Origin: Cyclina sinensis
Taxonomy: Eukaryota; Mollusca; Bivalvia; Venerida; Veneridae
Direction of reading: 5' to 3'
NCBI GenBank assembly: GCA_012932295.1
Contig: JAAONU010000003.1
Span: forward strand, 26,646,361 to 26,710,360
Length of the DNA stretch: 64,000 bases
Shown: in pieces, positions 37,986 to 50,000 of the stretch
Layout of the letters: each line of letters opens with the position of its first letter
Position numbering within the stretch: position 1 is the stretch's first letter
The notes under the pieces: model-generated
Databases searched by the model: none
Told to the model about the DNA's origin: nothing
Seen by the model: the letters and a program-made list of their open reading frames with translations, nothing else
Translations under genes and position numbers: made by a program

Positions 37986-38639
37986 TCACTTCGGTTTGAC
38001 TTTTTTGTTTTGTTTTCAGAATTAAGATAAGTACAACCCTGAAAAAGACGTTGAAGTCAGATATGTTTCTGTATGCTGTGAAATTATGTTAGAATCAAGA
38101 CCATCAAGTCTTTTTTAAACATATTGAATACAAGTAGACAGTCAAAGAGAAATAACTCTGCAACATGTTTTCGAATATTTTTACAAAGTTTTATCGCTCT
38201 GTATACATGTGTATATGTGTATATCTACAGCTTCACTTCTGCAAACAAAACAATAAACAAGAAACATCGCAATGCGACGAAACCAGGTTTTCAACATTAA
38301 TGTTTCACAGAAGCTTCGTCATCAAGTGCCATGGTGCATATTGTGAGCATTTTTTTTTAAATTGAAATGTTTTTGGTGGAATTTTTTACATGTATAATAA
38401 ATAGATGAACATTAATTTGTATCTTTCATAGTTTTACAGATCTGAAATGCTAATTGTATCTAATTATATGCACATTACTGCAAACAACGAACTTAGGTAC
38501 AAATTAATTTTATTCATAATACTAATCTATTCATTCGATTATAGTATAATATTATTATGTTGCTTGGTCATTTTGTTTGCTTTTCACATTTCGCTGTTTA
38601 TTATTTAATATATACATTTATCATTGCTCTATGACGTGG

Positions 38640-39235
38640 AGTGCCTTCGACCGACACCCACATACTGAAAAGGGAGATAAAAAATCAAAATCTTTTTTTA
38701 AAAAGGGTATAAAAGTTATGAAATAACTCAGGGCACTTGATGACAAAGCTTCTGTGAAAGTTTCGTCAAAATCCCTTGAGAAAATTAGGAGGAGTTGTGC
38801 ACAGACGAAATTGTTCACTTAATATTCCATATAAGGAAAAAAAAACAAAGGGACATAATTAGGTGAAAAATTATCGAATCACAAAACCCCGACAATATGC
38901 GCCAGGGCACTTGATGACAAAGCTTCTGTGAAAGTTTCGTCAAAATCCCTTGAGAAATGTAGGAGGAGTTGCGCATAGACGAAATTGTTCACAATATATT
39001 CCATATAAGGAAAAAAACAAAGGGCCATAATGAGGTCAAAAATAATGGAATCACAAAACCCCGACAATATGCGCCAGGGCACTTGATGACAAAGCTTCTG
39101 TGAAAGTTTGGTCAAAATCCCTTGAAAAATTTAGGAGGAGTTGCGCACAGACGAAATTGTTTACGCCCGCCCGCCGGCCGACATACCTCAATCCAATAAC
39201 TAGTTTTTTTCCTTCGGAAAACCTGGTTAAAAATC
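38640..39235. repeat. 173-bp tandem repeat, three copies
   Basis: AGGGCACTTGATGACAAAGC begins copies at 38730, 38904 and 39076 (periods 174 and 172). Each copy includes GTGAAAGTTTCGTCAAAATC and GGAGGAGTTG(C/T)GCACAGACG. The third copy runs into a GC-rich CGCCCGCCCGCCGGCCGAC block and an AT-rich tail, as at the 3' end of a transposable element. Confidence 0.9.
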
Positions 39236-39279
39236 GTAAAGGATGTATTGCAGTTTAGTGACGTTTCGTATATTTTGTA

Positions 39280-39790
39280 CGGAATTCCGTTAGGGCCATC
39301 GCCTAAGTGATTGGAAACGCGATACTCGACAGTACGATGATGAATACACGAAGATATGATGATGATAACGCGAAACAACGATAATGAAAACGCGACAAGG
39401 CGATAGCACGATAATGATAATGCGAAAAAGTATCGCGTTTTTCACCATCGTACTGTCGCGTTTTCACCGTCGTAATGTTGTACTATCGTTTTCATCATCG
39501 CACCTTCGCATTATCATCATCGTACCTTCGCGTTAGCATCATCGTACCTTCGCGTTTTCATCATCGTACCTTCGCGTTTTCATCATCGTACCTTTGCGTT
39601 TTCATCATCGTACCTTCGCGTAATCATTATCTCACCTTCGCGTCTTCATTATCGCACCTTCGCGATATCATCATCGTCCGTTCGTGCTTTCGTCATCGTA
39701 GTGACGCGATTTCGCGTTTTCATCATCGTACTATCGAGTATCGCGTTTCCAATCAACTCATTCAAAGGCGATGGCCCTAACGGAATTCCG
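39280..39790. mobile_element. TA-flanked foldback element with internal ~20-bp tandem repeats
   Basis: Terminal inverted repeats of about 60 bp (CGGAATTCCGTTAGGGCCAT at the left end, its complement at the right) are flanked by TA on each side. The inner halves are tandem units of the type TTCATCATCGTACCTTCGCG, in one orientation on the right and inverted on the left, flipping near 39430, so most of the element could fold on itself. There is no transposase ORF. It is a non-autonomous element; a TA target fits a Tc1/mariner-like or related superfamily, but the family is not identified. The HHRT-repeat ORF inside is an artefact of the tandem units. Confidence 0.85.
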
Positions 39791-40253
39791 TAATTCTGTC
39801 GTTTAATTGTTTCTTCTTTTTAAGTCAAATGGTTTAATTTCAATCTCTAGAGTCCTTATATTTTGCGGCATGATAGTTAAATTATCAATCGCATCGATCT
39901 GCATTTTATCAAAATAAAGTCATCTAGGCTCAGGAATTTCAGATCAAAGGTACTAGGTGATTTAGTACTTTACGGTAAATATCATGCAAAACGAGTATTT
40001 ATGTCCTAAGTAATAGCAGTTTACCCCGAGCCTACCATTTACTATGAAACAACACATACTAGATCATTCCTCCAACGGCTAATTATTTGTGGAAACGGTG
40101 GTGTTAGCCAATAGTGTTCCTTCCTCTCCCCGAACACACCCTCACTTTAGCTGAAAGTTTCATTTTTCAAGGTGGCGGTGATGTATTGAACTGGCCCATC
40201 AAAACGGTGACTGAAAACGAGTTAATACTCCTGAATGAATATCTATAAAATTT

Positions 40254-40535
40254 CATTGGTCAATTGGTAGAGTACTTGATTAGTAATCCATGGGTCGTTG
40301 CATGGTTCGTTCCCTGTACATGGCAAAATTTCTCCGTGACAATTGATCTAGGGCATTGTGCTTAATGTTTATTTGTCTCCCACTACTGATTCTGGGTAGA
40401 TCAAATGGAAAAGTAGTCAGTCACTTGCGGAGAAATGGGCAATTACTGCATGTTTAGTTTTCCAGGAAAATCGGTAAGGTGGACTGACCGCCGAGATGAA
40501 ATCGGCGTTAAACCCATACAAACAATCAGTATATA
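40254..40535 (+). repeat. tRNA-derived SINE
   Basis: A tRNA-like head is visible: A box TGGTAGAGTACTTGATTAG at 40265 and B box GGTTCGTTCCC at about 40303. The 3' part ends in GGCGTTAAACCCATACAAAC, a tail type I associate with mollusc SINEs. The head is too diverged to call a working tRNA gene. Confidence 0.65.
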
Positions 40536-40799
40536 ATATCAGGGCCTCAATTATTGATGTCACTCCTCGATTTCCGCTTTTGTTGTTGTTTTTTTAAACT
40601 CATACCTATTAATGTTCTGTCTTTAGATCATCGAATTCCCTTTCACGTTAAATACTTTTCGCCGGACTGTCAGCAGTTTTGACCAAAAGTGAGGCAGATT
40701 CAACCAGCAAATAAAAAAGTGAGGCCGTTTTGACCGAATAGTGAGGCCGTTTTGAACAAAATAAAGATGTTTTAACTTGATGCCGTTTTAACTAGCACC

Positions 40800-40952
40800 C
40801 GGTACAGATACCACGCCCGTTTTTGCTCATCGTTTCTTAAAATTGCGACAAATTACACCATTTTTTCGCGATCCATTGATGCAGAACTTGACAATTTTAC
40901 GACTTTGAGTTTTCATGATAACCCGGCTACATCCGGGCAAGTTAGGAAGACA
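40800..40952 (+). promoter_or_regulatory. Probable TATA-less promoter and 5' UTR of CPSF6
   Basis: The 150 bases before the CPSF6 ATG lack a TATA box and contain TTTCGCGATCC and a small stem CCCGGCTACATCCGGG (40922-40937) just upstream of the start. This fits a housekeeping promoter and short leader. The transcription start is not determinable. Confidence 0.4.
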
Positions 40953-41009
40953 ATGGCGGAAAGCGTGGATATTGATTTATATGAAAATATTGAAGAAGGT
41001 TTTGACCAG
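40953..41009 (+). CDS. CPSF6: CPSF6 exon 1
   Basis: It encodes [19 protein letters not shown] (19 aa, phase 0 end) and ends CCAG|GTATTA. The ATG context is GACAATGG. The acidic [10 protein letters not shown] matches the CPSF6/7 N-terminus. Confidence 0.88.
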
Positions 41010-44000
41010 GTATTACATTAATGGCATTTTATCCAATGAGCCATATTATAGACCTAAATGTTTTCTTGCCTTTTGTACCTTTATTAAGTAACATAACCTG
41101 TTTGAAGCTTGTGCATTTCAGCTTGAATTAGAAGAATTTATCTAGGTCACGAGAATTTCCGCAAATCGCTTAATAGCGAAATCGGGCCTTATCTTCTGAC
41201 AGTGTCTGTTTACTCATTGTTTATATTCTTTTATATGACCTACACTTTAAATTTCTTCGTTCTCGTGAGGGGTTTGACTTAAATGGGAGATAGATGAAAA
41301 GTGTAGCTATTGCTCTAAACCAAGTCAGAACATTTGTTATCAAAATACATTTTTCAGTAGAAAATAATTGTTTTAAACATGGTCCGTATCGTCCCAAATT
41401 ATGGTCCGTATCATTCCAAAATAAGGTCCGTATTGTCTGGTCCATATTGTCCTATGGTCAGCATCGTCCCTAAAGCCTTTAGAGAATAGTGCAAGATACA
41501 AAAAGCATCCTTTCGGAAGACACTTATGGTAGACTTTAAGACTTTTACAATGTTGTACATAGGACTTTTGTTTAGGTCTGCACTGAAAAGTAATAAGTAG
41601 TTGTAAGTGATTAAGTGGGGATCAAATTTGCCCCTGTAGTTCTAGTCTCAATAATGCAACGCCTTTACGTCTCAACCAGAAACCACCAAAATAGTGCTGG
41701 AGAATGGATCTTGTGAAATCCCTATTTTCTGACTGATTAACAGTCATTTTACACTTGCACATTTGGAAATGTATTGAAATACTATATTCTGTTTGAATCT
41801 GTTCCACAAAACCCCACAAAAAGCAAAAAAAGGATGCTTTTACAGGGCTAGCGCCGTCTCTCGCCAATGGAAATGATTTGAAAAATTTAGCTAAAATCGT
41901 GTCAAATCTGTTTTTCTGATAGGAAGAAAATGATAGTGACGAATGGTTTTCCATTTCGCAATCTATTATAAAGATGCATGATCTTGGTAAGAAAAATTGA
42001 TGCACGAGCCCTGCTGTTAACTACATTAGTCTATTGTTTACATTCAGCCTTATCTGATGGGGGTGTGTGCACACTGAGAATGCAATAGCCAATGAAAACA
42101 GTGCTCTATTTTAAACTGTTATGAAAGCTGTACATGACAAACTAGTTCTGTGCATGTAATTTGCCTTGTCACCTCAAAATTATGATAGATTTAACACCGG
42201 TAATCTCAATTCACTGTACAAGGTTCACATACAGTGGTTAAGTGTTTACCACAGCTGCCATTTTTCCAGTAATGAATTTTAGTGTGTTAAATTTGTAAAT
42301 TTCTTATCTGCCACTACGGTCATATTTTTTATATTTGCTTGTATGTTTCATAGTTTTTGCGCAAATCGGTACCCAACAGATTTTGTTGGGCATTACATAA
42401 GCAAAGAAAGAAAAATAACTTTCGTTCAATGTTAAAGGTCATATATTTAAGAACCAATTAATGATTGAGACACAATATATCATGCATCTACAAAAGGTCA
42501 TGAGACCAACAAATGACATTGTGTATTAATGTCAGTTGTCGAAACATATAACAAATCAAAAAATAAGGCATCCTAAAACATTAAGATAAAAGAGTAAATA
42601 AATATGAAATTTCACAAATTTTACAACACTTCAGTGAACTGAATGCGAAAACAAATCACGGAGATTTGGAGATTTGCGGAGGATTGATATAATGTAATTT
42701 CACTGTAAATACTGTCCATTATCAGACAAACTTGTCTCTGCCATGCCTCTGCGATTAAGGGAGTTTCTCAGTTTTTCCGCAATTTTCCTCCTTATGTTCA
42801 CAGAGTTAAAGAGAAAAATGTACATATTGCGGGAGCTGCATGTATGTAAGAAAACCTAAGTAATGTCACATTTTTATGCTCTCGGAGTAAGGTCATATTG
42901 ATTTTGGTCTGTCTGTTTGTCACAAAATCTTTTACATTTTTGAGGGCCCGTCTGAAGCATGGCGTTCATTCGAATGAAGCACTTGTTTTACATAGTATGG
43001 TGTGCCGTCGTATCCTAATCTAACTTTGAAACTTGCAGGTCAGTCCAGATTATGATAGGTTGCTCCTAAAAATACCCCTTAGTACTTAGGAATTAAGAAA
43101 TTAAAAAAAAAACATGAAGGAAAGCCAGACCATTGTTTATTTTTTCTTTCAAATATGGTCCATAAAACAGTTCCATATTGGGGAAGTATACCTGCATCTA
43201 GTCAAAATTAAAATGAAAAACTCAAATGCTGCAAATTCTCTCTTCTTGTGTACTGAGCATCTGATAAGTTGGAAAATAAAAACAGAAACTACCTGTGTTT
43301 ACATGCAGGTAAATAATGTTAAAGTGGGCACTGTAATAGTTAAGAATTTATCAAATTATCAAATAATTTCATGTCAGTGTGTAAAGTAAAGTTGTGAACC
43401 ACTTAGGTCTATGAATTACAGAACTTGTGCAGTCTACATCTAGTTAAGAGCCATATAAATCTAATGAAAATAGATTTTTTTTCATCTATCTTATCCATGT
43501 GAGTTGTTTATTTTTTTATATGTAAAGTTACAGTTATAATTTCTGGTTATTTTCTAATTCCAGAATCGATATTTGATTTGTTTTGGTACTTGACTGAGAT
43601 TTGTGTGATTTTACATTACTATTCCTAATGCATATTATGTTCATATTATGTTGATATTATTAGTTTTATCTTTATTAACTTAAAACATTTATGATTTTGT
43701 TATTTTGTTTTGAACATTTCTCAAAAAACTAAGTTGATCGTGCATTTTAGAGTGTGTTGGTTCTGAACTCTTGAGACATGCCAGCAGTACAGTGGTCCAT
43801 ATTTAAAGAGGCTGTACTCCAGATTTGACATAAAAAATATTTTTTCATAAATTATATATTTAGATGCCGTGAGATTATAACAACAAATATTTTACTTCAA
43901 AACTGATTATAAAAGTCAAAATAGAATAAAAAAAATATTTTCGCTCCAGCCTGATTTGAACTCTGGACCCTCAGGTTAACAAAATATTTCCAATGCTTTT

Positions 44001-47000
44001 ACTGTCACCACCATCACCGCATGTGATATTACAGATATTTACTTTAAATCTTATACGATATAGTTATACCGTCGCGTTACGGTATAGCACTTTGAAAGGG
44101 AAAAAAATCAATTTATAATGTAATTATTTGACTTATTTTTTGTCAGTAAGTTATTTTTCAAGCATTAGTCATAAATATTACAAGAAATTTAAAATACAAG
44201 AAAACTTCCTTTTTTTTGTCATCTGGAGCACAGCCCCTTTAAATAACTTGGTAAATATTTGTTGATCTGTTATAAATTGAGGGTTTATATTTTATGACTA
44301 GATTATAAAATTCACTGAAACTGTGTGTTTGATCAGAGAATTTTGTACTATTCCAGGATGGAGACTTTGGTCAAGACGCAGACTTGTATGATGATGTCAT
44401 AATTACACCGTCCTCAAGTAATGAAACAAAAGAAACGGTAAGAGTCATTAAGGTGTTTCGTCAGTACATGAAGTGTTAAGCACCTGTTTCTGATCTGCCT
44501 TCAAGAAACTGCATCTGTGTTATTCCTTTGCTTTTGATTTTTTTTTTTTAAGTCATTACACTTGAACTGATAAGATATTTTTATGGAATTTGTGAAAAGG
44601 ACTTCCAACTTAATGTCTGTCTCATTTCTGAGATATTCACTATGTCCATTCTATACAGTTTTCTCAGCAATAGCTGTTTGTTTTTGATACTGCCTTGATT
44701 CTTTCAGTTTTCCTCAGAAACTCTGAATTGTGTTGTATTTGTCTGTTTTTCATATGAAACGTGTTACATTTTCCCAGACTAGCACAAAAACACCGTCAGT
44801 GGAGGAACCAAAGAAGAGTAATGTACCTTCTTCTATGCCAGCTGGTTATACAGGGAGAAGGTTCAGTGTTTATGTGGGAAATCTGACGTGGGTGTGTATT
44901 CTCAGTCTTTCAATAGTTTGATGTGACAGCTATGCTGTAAAGAAAACGTTTAATCCTGATCAAAATTTAATTTTAATTAATTAATTTCATTTAATTCTCA
45001 TCTAGTTTCTAGGAATTCTTTAAAATAAAAGATGTAAAAATAAAACTTACTCTGTTTTTGAAATGCTTCCACATGGAACTTGACTTATGTCTTGACTTAT
45101 GAAATGTTGATGTCTAGTAGCAAATTTTTTACAGAGGGCAAATCTAATAAAAGTAATGCATGTAAATTTAACTACACGCCAATCAGTCTTGATGGAAATT
45201 AACGTGAACCAGATGAAGTAGTAATATTTTGCAATCTTCGTAACACAGTAAAACAGTCTTTTTTTTATTTGTTTTAGTGGACAACAGACCAGGACTTGAC
45301 AGATGCCCTGAGCAGTATAGGTGTAAATGACCTTTTAGAAATCAAGTTCTATGAGAACAGAGCCAATGGACAGTCCAAAGGGTTAGTATTGACAATTTGA
45401 TATTCCCTATGTTAATGAAATAGAAATATTTAGGAATGTAGACGTAATTAAGTTACAAAAGTGAGTGAAAAAAGACCTTGCTTTAGTGAATGGTGTGCAC
45501 TATCTTGATTAGGTTCTAAGGAATGTAGTGCTGGTCTATTAAAAAACACAGATGCAGCCAAAGTATGAGCTTACTGTAAGTATTGACGGAAGATTCAAAA
45601 TGGCTATTTACAACTCTTCATTTGTGTTGGCCATTAAAGATCCTTTTTTGTCGAGTCTGCTTGCGATGAGCTTGACTTAGTCACCACTTTTGGCGTATAG
45701 TTTGGTGTATGTGCGTCTGTGTGGATTTGTCCGGTCTATACCTTGCTCATTCTTTAAAGGATTACAAAATAATTTGGTACACATGTTCAACATGATGGGG
45801 TTGTGTGTCGCACACAAAACCCAGGTCCACAGCTCAAAGGTCAAGGTCACACTTTGAGGGTCAGCTCAATACCCATGTTCGGAGCATAACTTCTACATGC
45901 CTGGCGGGATTTTAATATAACTTGGGACAAATATTCTCTATAGTGAGGCAGAGTGTCGCACAAAAAATTCAGGTGTCTGTGGTAAAGGTCAAGGTCTTAC
46001 TTCAGGGTCAAAGGTCAAATAACAAATTAAAACATTCATTTGTGAGTATATTTCTTTATACCTGGATGGATTTTTATATAAGTTATAACAGTCAATCCGA
46101 AAGACCGTCGGACCCACGGACCTGTCCGCTAAAATTTAGGCAGGTCCGATGTATTTTTTCTAATAGTCGGACCGCCTGTCCGGTAAAAAATGCCGGAGTC
46201 GTCGAGATTTTAGTCTTTACCCGCCAAAAATGAAGATAAAATTATGACTTACTAAAATAACGCACCGTTTGTTTCCGGCATACGCTTCGATGGAATTATA
46301 TAAAACGAGAACCAGCGTGCAGTTTTTTAGTCAGCAGTATTCGCGAGAATCGGGGGGGCCGGATTTTTTAATTTTTTTCAGGAAGATTTGGCTTTTTTAA
46401 ACATGTCATTTTGTTTTCATTTCATCAGATTTTATTAGTTTAGCTGAATACTGACAACTGAAAATATGATTAAAGGTCTTGCGTAGTACAAAGGGGCCAC
46501 TCCAAGTGAAAAGAGGACGGCCTCCCAGCAGATACACAGGCTTTTTGAAAATAAAAGAAAAATACCAAAATACGAGGAATCTCGTCCAGACAGAAAATTC
46601 ATGGACAGTTGGAAACAGGATAGGCCCCGGTTATATTACTCTCAGGGTCAAAAAAAATTATAAAGTTGTTTGGATGTGTTTTATTTACTTAAAATTGAAA
46701 TATAATTTTATTTGTAAAAAGAAAAGGGCAGCATGAAATACCCAAGTACACCTAAATATACCCAAATACAATCAAATATACCCAAATAGTCTTGGATTGT
46801 ATCAATCAACTTTTTTTTAACAAATTAAGCAAGACTATGGAGTTAACTTCAAATATTTGACAAGAATAGGGATGTTTTTTTAATGGTAATTTTACAGTTG
46901 AAACTCATTTGTTTGTATTCAGGATTCTTTTCATGCACGGTGCTGTGAAAACGAAAGTTTGTCATAATTACTAATTAGGTATCATTAAATATTATATTTC

Positions 47001-50000
47001 TATATTATATATATAAAAAATATGCAAATAAAAAAAGAAATCTCTGAAAATTAGATTATTCTAGATACTAACAAATAGAAGCAACCTGCATTAATATTTA
47101 TTTTTTTACTGAGTGTAAATCTTACGATAGCCATTTACTTCCGAAATGTGACTAATATGACTGAATGTCTGTAATTTTGGCTGTTGATTTTCATTTTCTA
47201 GTTTATCTGTGCCTTGTAGAAATGAACTTGACAATAAGTATTTGTTTAAAGTCGTCTTTCATCAGTACTGAAGTATATTTCAAGTGTATTTGGGTATTTA
47301 ATGCTGCCGAAAAAAACACGCAGAATTGCTCCAATTTCCTTCGGTCTGGTAAAATTCAATTCGGTCTGGTGAAATTTCTAAGTTTACCAGACCCACTGTC
47401 TGGTAAATTTCCAAGGTCTTTCGCATAGACTGTTATAACAAATGTTCTCCATAGTGAGTTGAGTTGTCTTGCGCAAAATGAAAGTCAATGTCACAAGAGG
47501 TCAAAGATCAAATTAAGATATCAAAATGTTCAAATAACATGAATTGAGTTTTTTAGTCACAAATGTTCATCATGAGTCTTCGTGTCATGCACATGAACTA
47601 GGTCACCGGGTCAGAGGTCAAGGTCACCTAAGATGATGCAATGTCAAGATTTTGCCTTGGGTATAAAGAGGATGTGCTGCGCACATCTCACCAATGTATG
47701 CATCTTTCTCCTTGATCTTAAGCTTATAGGTTCAGGTTTGAATTAAGAAGAGCGGGCTTGACATTCTGCCCGTGGGCATGTCTTGTTTATTCATTCACAG
47801 TCTTGTTGCTGGGTATGCAGCAGATGCTAGCATCTGCAATTTAAGATAATTTGTGTGTGTATGATGAAGGGTTGTGAGACATTTCAGTGCCACCAGGTGA
47901 AAACTGTCCACAGTTAGGTTAGTGCTAACACTCTTTTTAGATAACCAGCACATCTTTGAGCCTAGTTATTTTATGAAGATACTTAGGTCAAGCAGATGTG
48001 CTAGATTAACGAGTGGTCATAACTCAAAACAGAGTTTTGTCTGTCTTTGTTTAAATCCACTCAACATTCATTTAAGTTTTCCTTAGTTCCACAACTTAAT
48101 GATGAACCAGCACAAATACATCTTTAAGTCTTGTTTACAGTGAAGTATATCATTCATTTCAGTTCTTTAAGGAATACAGTGAACTGCACTTAGATTAGTA
48201 AGGGAATTGAATTGTTTTTGGCATTATATCTGGATGAAAAAATAGTGAAATGTCAAGGAAATTTGTATCAAAATGTTTTGATATCTGTCATATTGCATAT
48301 ATACTTATACTTCAGAATGTTGCAAATGGTCACATAATTGATTGGTTCTGCTTTTCAGGTGGTATAATTGATTGGCTCTGCCTTTCAGGTGGTTAAATGA
48401 CTGTGTGGGAATGAGTATGTAAAAAGCATTTAATGCTTATAAATATGTTCCCCAAAATCCTCCATATTTGGGTGTTACACTATCAGAATGATCCTTATCT
48501 CCCTATTTTTTAAAAAATTCTTAAATATCTATATGAAGTCATTTTTCACACCCCTCCCCCTCATTTTCAAATACCAGTGGAAACTCAAAATATAAAATCA
48601 AGCAGTCATTTTGACAATCTGTTTATCATTTTGCATTATTTGTAGATATGCCATTGTGATAGTGAAATCCGAGACATCCTCACGAGCGATATTTGACAAA
48701 CTACCTAGGAAGGATATGCATGGTCAAACCCCCTTGGTAACCCACTGTAACAAACAGGCTCTCAATAACTTTGAAGCTCAAGCAAGGAAAGGGGAGCCAC
48801 CTCCGCAGCAGAATGGCAACTATGGTAAATATTGCACTTGCAAAAATAGTGCCTAGTATAAAAAATGTTGTGTTAAATAAATTTTTTAAAATATGACATT
48901 TGTAAATAAGAACTGAAGAAAGTTGTTAAATGCAAAACAGAAGAAATTTTTAATCTAATAAAAAAGGTTATTTTCTACAGTTCACACGAGACAAGTCTGT
49001 GATTGTTTATGTAAGAAGTCGTTTAATAATTACAGTAGACAAATAAATAGACAAATAAATGCATTAAAATTGTATATGTGTTGGATATTAACTGTTTCAT
49101 TTGCAATTGATGTATATCAGGAGCAGGTCGTGGGCGTGGAGACAACAGGGGTGAACAACAGAGGCCACAGGCTCCAACACCACAACAGCAACAGCCACCA
49201 AGGCCCCAGACAAATGTACGGCCCCCTAATCCCTTCCAAGGTCAAGTCAGAGGGCCTCCACCCAATATGTCTGGCCCTCCACCAACACAAGGCCCTCCTG
49301 TTGTAACGTCAGGGCCTCCTCCAAATTTCTTCCCAGGTAGGATGATTCATGGTGAGTTAAACTAACAGTGTTTACATTTGTCCCATATACTCAGAATTTT
49401 ACCTCCTGCTTTGCTGACCATATGCTTCTGTAAAGTAAGTAGTGAAGAAGACCTTTCTTAAAAGTTTCCTCGTTCGGTATCCCTGTGTCATTTGCTTATT
49501 AATAAGAAGTCAACATGTCAGTGAATGCTTTCTGTTGAAAAAAGATGAAAAGATTGTAGTAGGGGATAAAAATTGCTGGACATGTTAAACAGTATGATGT
49601 AATGTATAGACTCTTTTGAGTGTTGTTGGTAGAAATTAGTCGTTGAGAAGTAACTGTAGTTGACCATTATAATTTATGTTTGAGTGTAGGCAATTAAAGG
49701 ATGGAGTCTTGTCATGTTCATTAGCAATGTACACAAAATGCTGATGATTTATGAAGCAAATAAGGGAATCCTTTTGTACACAGCCTTAATTTCTATGCTG
49801 AAGCTTTGATTCTATGCACTGTGCTGTACTTACATTGTTTATATGAATTTATTTGCTTTTATAAACCTTAAACAGTATTTAAGTAGGGTCATAGAGTCAT
49901 GTCAGGTAATTTTCAGGCAGGCAATTAGTAGAGATACCTACAAACTTTGTTTTGATTTCATGTTAAATTCTACTTTATATATAACCATGAAACATTACTT

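Larger units (their letters stand above)
31378..40952. other. Intergenic region between SFRP and CPSF6, repeat-rich
   Basis: The 3' UTR of exon 3B must begin here. AATAAA lies 32 bases after its stop at 31409 and ATTAAA at 32143. No further gene is supported. Content: (CAA)n/(GCAT)n (32638-32680), a degenerate ~155-bp repeat array (35370-36640), a dispersed relic (37895-37985), a 173-bp x3 array (38640-39235), a TA-flanked foldback element (39280-39790) and a SINE (40254-40535). Between roughly 32.7 and 35.3 kb I see only unremarkable AT-rich DNA. Confidence 0.65.
45382..48645. other. CPSF6 intron 4 with repeat-in-repeat insertion
   Basis: 3.26 kb. A dispersed repeat with AAGGTCAAGGTCAC motifs (about 45640-46090 and 47440-47790) is split by a 1.34-kb element with inverted ends (46091-47430). 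Further on, a 30-bp tandem duplication (48334-48393) carries two decoy 3' splice sites. Confidence 0.8.

Noticed and set aside
38640..39235. Regularly spaced repeats suggesting a CRISPR-like array
   Set aside because: Copies are contiguous ~173-bp tandem units without unique spacers, in animal DNA.
39475..39780. 101-codon ORF with repeated FHHRT units
   Set aside because: It is a translation of the ~20-bp tandem units of the foldback element, not a protein gene.
40254..40340. A tRNA gene
   Set aside because: Only A- and B-box-like segments are kept; the arms do not form a convincing cloverleaf and a SINE body follows.
41622..42005. 127-codon minus-strand ORF in CPSF6 intron 1
   Set aside because: No recognisable motif; it lies in intronic sequence near a repeat relic.
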